DNA of 64,000 bases from JACQAP01 sp035548375 (GTDB taxonomy: Bacteria > Pseudomonadota > Gammaproteobacteria > Burkholderiales > JACQAP01): NCBI GenBank assembly GCA_035548375.1, contig DASZTG010000092.1, forward strand, positions 1 to 64,000. Direction: 5' to 3'. Each line of letters starts with the position of its first letter. Positions within the stretch are counted from its first letter, which is position 1. The translations under genes and the position numbers were made by a program. A model generated the notes under the pieces. That model was given only the letters and a program-made list of their open reading frames with translations. It made no database searches and was not told the DNA's origin. Positions 62,258-64,000 of the stretch are shown here, piece by piece.

Positions 62258-63379
62258 TCAGGCCGCGACGACACCCGCTTCGTCGCGCTGCGTATCGCGC
62301 AATTCAGTCAGCATGGAGCGCAGAATTTCGAGGCCGGCACCGGTTTTCGCGCTGACGCGAATCGACGCGATCTTACCATACTGGTCGCGCTCCACACCCG
62401 GCGGCACACCGGCTTCGTCGATCTTGTTGTAGACCACGACCTGGCGCACCGAATCGGCGCCGATCTCGGCCAGCACCTTGTTGACCTCGGCCATCTGATC
62501 GTCGCGCACCGGGCTGGCGGCGTCCACCACGTGGAGCAGCAGGTCCGCGCGCACGGTTTCCTCCAGCGTCGCGCCGAAGGCGGCCACGAGGCTGTGAGGA
62601 AGGTCGCGGATGAAACCCACCGTATCCGAAACCACGACGGGCGGTCCGCCGGATCCGCCGATCCGGCGTGACGTCGTGTCCAGCGTGGCGAACAACTGGT
62701 CGGCCGCGTACGCGTCGGCATGCGTCAGTCCGTTGAACAGCGTCGACTTGCCGGCGTTGGTGTAGCCCACCAGCGAGACCGAGAGCGTCTTGCCGCGCTG
62801 GCGGGCGCGGCGCTGTGTTTGCCTTTGCCGGTGGACGGTTTCGAGCTTGTCCTTGAGCACCTTCACGCGCTTGCGCAGCAGCTGGCGGTCGGTCTCGAGC
62901 TGCGTCTCGCCCGGGCCGCGCAGGCCGATGCCGCCCTTTTGCCGCTCCAGGTGGGTCCAGCCGCGCACCAGGCGCGTCGCCAGGTGATCGAGCTGCGCCA
63001 GCTCCACCTGCAACTTGCCTTCGTGGGATCGCGCACGCTGCGCGAAGATGTCGAGGATCAGGCTGGTCCGGTCGACGACGCGGCAATCGAAGGCCTTTTC
63101 GAGGTTGCGCTGCTGTGCGGGCGAGAGATCGTGGTTGAACAGCACGAGCGTCGCACCGGAATCGCGCAGGGCGGAGGCGATCTCCTGCACCTTGCCGGAT
63201 CCCGCAAACGTCGCCGCATCCGGCCGCTGGCGCTTGCCCTTGATGGTCGCCACGGCGCCGACGCCGGCGCTCTGCGCGAGCCTGCGGAATTCCTCCAGCG
63301 ATTCGGCGAAATCGATATTCCCGAAATCGAGGCTCACGAGCACGGCGCGATCGCCGCCGCCGGGTCGATCGAACATCAA
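62258..63379 (-). CDS. hflX: Ribosome-associated GTPase HflX
   Basis: 373 aa. N-terminal domain with VLFNHDLSPAQQRNLEKAF and VDRTSLILDIFAQRARSHEGKLQVELAQL in blocks, then RGPGETQLETDRQLLRKR, and the G domain: G1 GYTNAGKSTLFN, G3 DTVGFIRDLPHSLVAAF, G4 NKID. It splits stalled ribosomes under stress. Lies between hfq and hflK as usual. Confidence 0.97.
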   Translation of the reverse strand: MMFDRPGGGDRAVLVSLDFGNIDFAESLEEFRRLAQSAGVGAVATIKGKRQRPDAATFAGSGKVQEIASALRDSGATLVLFNHDLSPAQQRNLEKAFDCRVVDRTSLILDIFAQRARSHEGKLQVELAQLDHLATRLVRGWTHLERQKGGIGLRGPGETQLETDRQLLRKRVKVLKDKLETVHRQRQTQRRARQRGKTLSVSLVGYTNAGKSTLFNGLTHADAYAADQLFATLDTTSRRIGGSGGPPVVVSDTVGFIRDLPHSLVAAFGATLEETVRADLLLHVVDAASPVRDDQMAEVNKVLAEIGADSVRQVVVYNKIDEAGVPPGVERDQYGKIASIRVSAKTGAGLEILRSMLTELRDTQRDEAGVVAA

Positions 63380-63489
63380 CGGTAAAGGGATTCGCAGCGG
63401 GAACTCCGGGTGTGCGAAATCAGGCCTCGCACCCCGGAAGATGAAACGACTTCAGCTTGGTTACGGATGGAACGGAAGCGGACGAACAC

Positions 63490-63729
63490 TCAATCTTCAG
63501 GCCCATGTTCCAGGGACAAATTCACCGGACGCGCCGGCACGACGGTGGAAATTGCGTGCTTGTACACCATTTGCGTCACGGTATTTTTCAACAATACGAC
63601 ATACTGGTCGAACGATTCGATCTGGCCCTGCAGCTTGATTCCGTTCACCAGATAGATCGAAACCGGTACGTGTTCCTTGCGCAGTGCGTTGAGAAATGGG
63701 TCTTGCAACAACTGGCCTTTCGCGCTCAT
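63490..63729 (-). CDS. hfq: RNA chaperone Hfq
   Basis: 79 aa, hexameric Sm-like protein. GQLLQDPFLNALRKEHVPVSIYLVNGIKLQG forms Sm1 (in blocks), with Phe and Tyr base-stacking residues, and YKHAISTVVPARP is Sm2 with the Lys-His pair. The C-terminal tail is short, as in many Betaproteobacteria. It supports small RNA action, relevant to the candidate RNA at 9361-9450. Confidence 0.98.
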   Translation of the reverse strand: MSAKGQLLQDPFLNALRKEHVPVSIYLVNGIKLQGQIESFDQYVVLLKNTVTQMVYKHAISTVVPARPVNLSLEHGPED

Positions 63730-63814
63730 GGCAACTCCTTTTTATTCTTTGACCCGCAAATACTGTACTGGATTTTGAGAAGCAATACCATCCCGTGAAA
63801 AATGCCACGAGACT

Positions 63815-64000
63815 TCAACTCTTCCGGTCGGACACGAAGGGGTTTCGGCCTTGTTTGAAGAGTACTTTTACCGGCGTGCCCCGCAGGTTGAATGCTGCCA
63901 TGAATGCCCGCTCCAGATACCTGCGGTAGCTGTCCGGCACCTGGTTCAGCGCGTTTCCATGAATCAGGATCAGCGGCGGATTCATGCCTCCCTGGTGGGC
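63815..64000 (-). CDS. der: C-terminal end of ribosome-biogenesis GTPase Der (start outside window)
   Basis: 62 codons in frame to the right edge, ending in a TGA at 63815-63817. LILIHGNALNQVPDSYRRYLERAF and LRGTPVKVLFKQGRNPF (in blocks) match the KH-like C-terminal domain of Der/EngA, which helps 50S assembly. The two G domains lie beyond the window. The gene order der-hfq-hflX is standard. Confidence 0.92.
   Translation of the reverse strand, partial: AHQGGMNPPLILIHGNALNQVPDSYRRYLERAFMAAFNLRGTPVKVLFKQGRNPFVSDRKS

Overview
The window is about 63% GC and comes from a Gram-negative bacterium that I place in the Betaproteobacteria; I cannot resolve the order. Two gene runs support this: rpsB-tsf-pyrH-frr-uppS-cdsA-dxr-rseP-bamA-skp-lpxD-fabZ-lpxA-lpxB-rnhB, and der-hfq-hflX-hflK-hflC-DUF2065-hisZ-purA. 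Both have the order usual for that class. Gene density is high and many junctions are ATGA or GTGA overlaps.

Left part (1-31.9 kb, accessory). The window opens inside a DUF1111 di-haem protein gene, followed by the NAD(P)HX repair gene nnr and the fluoride channel crcB. A molybdenum block covers about 2.6-13.6 kb: modB-modC-porin-modA, a phage-like helix-turn-helix gene coupled to an amber-interrupted small gene, a secreted beta-propeller, moaD-moaE-modE, divergent moaA and a small gene, then moeA. mobA lies apart at 29.9 kb. The ModE-like regulator is present, and four ModE-type palindromes (10-N6-10) can be read: before modB, before the porin, before the beta-propeller, and in the gap after modE. 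That gap also holds two strong hairpins and may encode a small RNA. Next come an OmpA-like lipoprotein and a four-gene envelope redox cluster (di-haem peroxidase, outer-membrane barrel, FMN-binding protein, b-type membrane protein). They are followed by argD, a VIT/CCC1 transporter, carbonic anhydrase, two small genes, a six-gene sugar-acid (uronate-type) dehydrogenase cluster, an OFA-type MFS transporter and an M20 peptidase.

Right part (31.9-64 kb, core). ftsB-eno-kdsA-pyrG is followed by ppsA divergent from its regulator ppsR. After a 220-bp gap with a long inverted repeat comes the lipid A / outer membrane biogenesis / translation cluster described above, transcribed leftward from an rpsB promoter with consensus-like hexamers. 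rlmB-rnr, a tRNA-Leu(CAG) on the opposite strand with its own promoter, and the purA-hisZ-hfl-hfq-der cluster complete the window; der is cut by the right edge.

How the parts work together: ModABC imports molybdate, perhaps helped by the embedded porin. MoaA, MoaD, MoaE, MoeA and MobA make molybdenum cofactor and its guanylated form; moaC and mog/moaB are not in the window. ModE probably links Mo status to uptake and to the beta-propeller. No CRISPR array, rRNA gene, transposase or integrase was seen.
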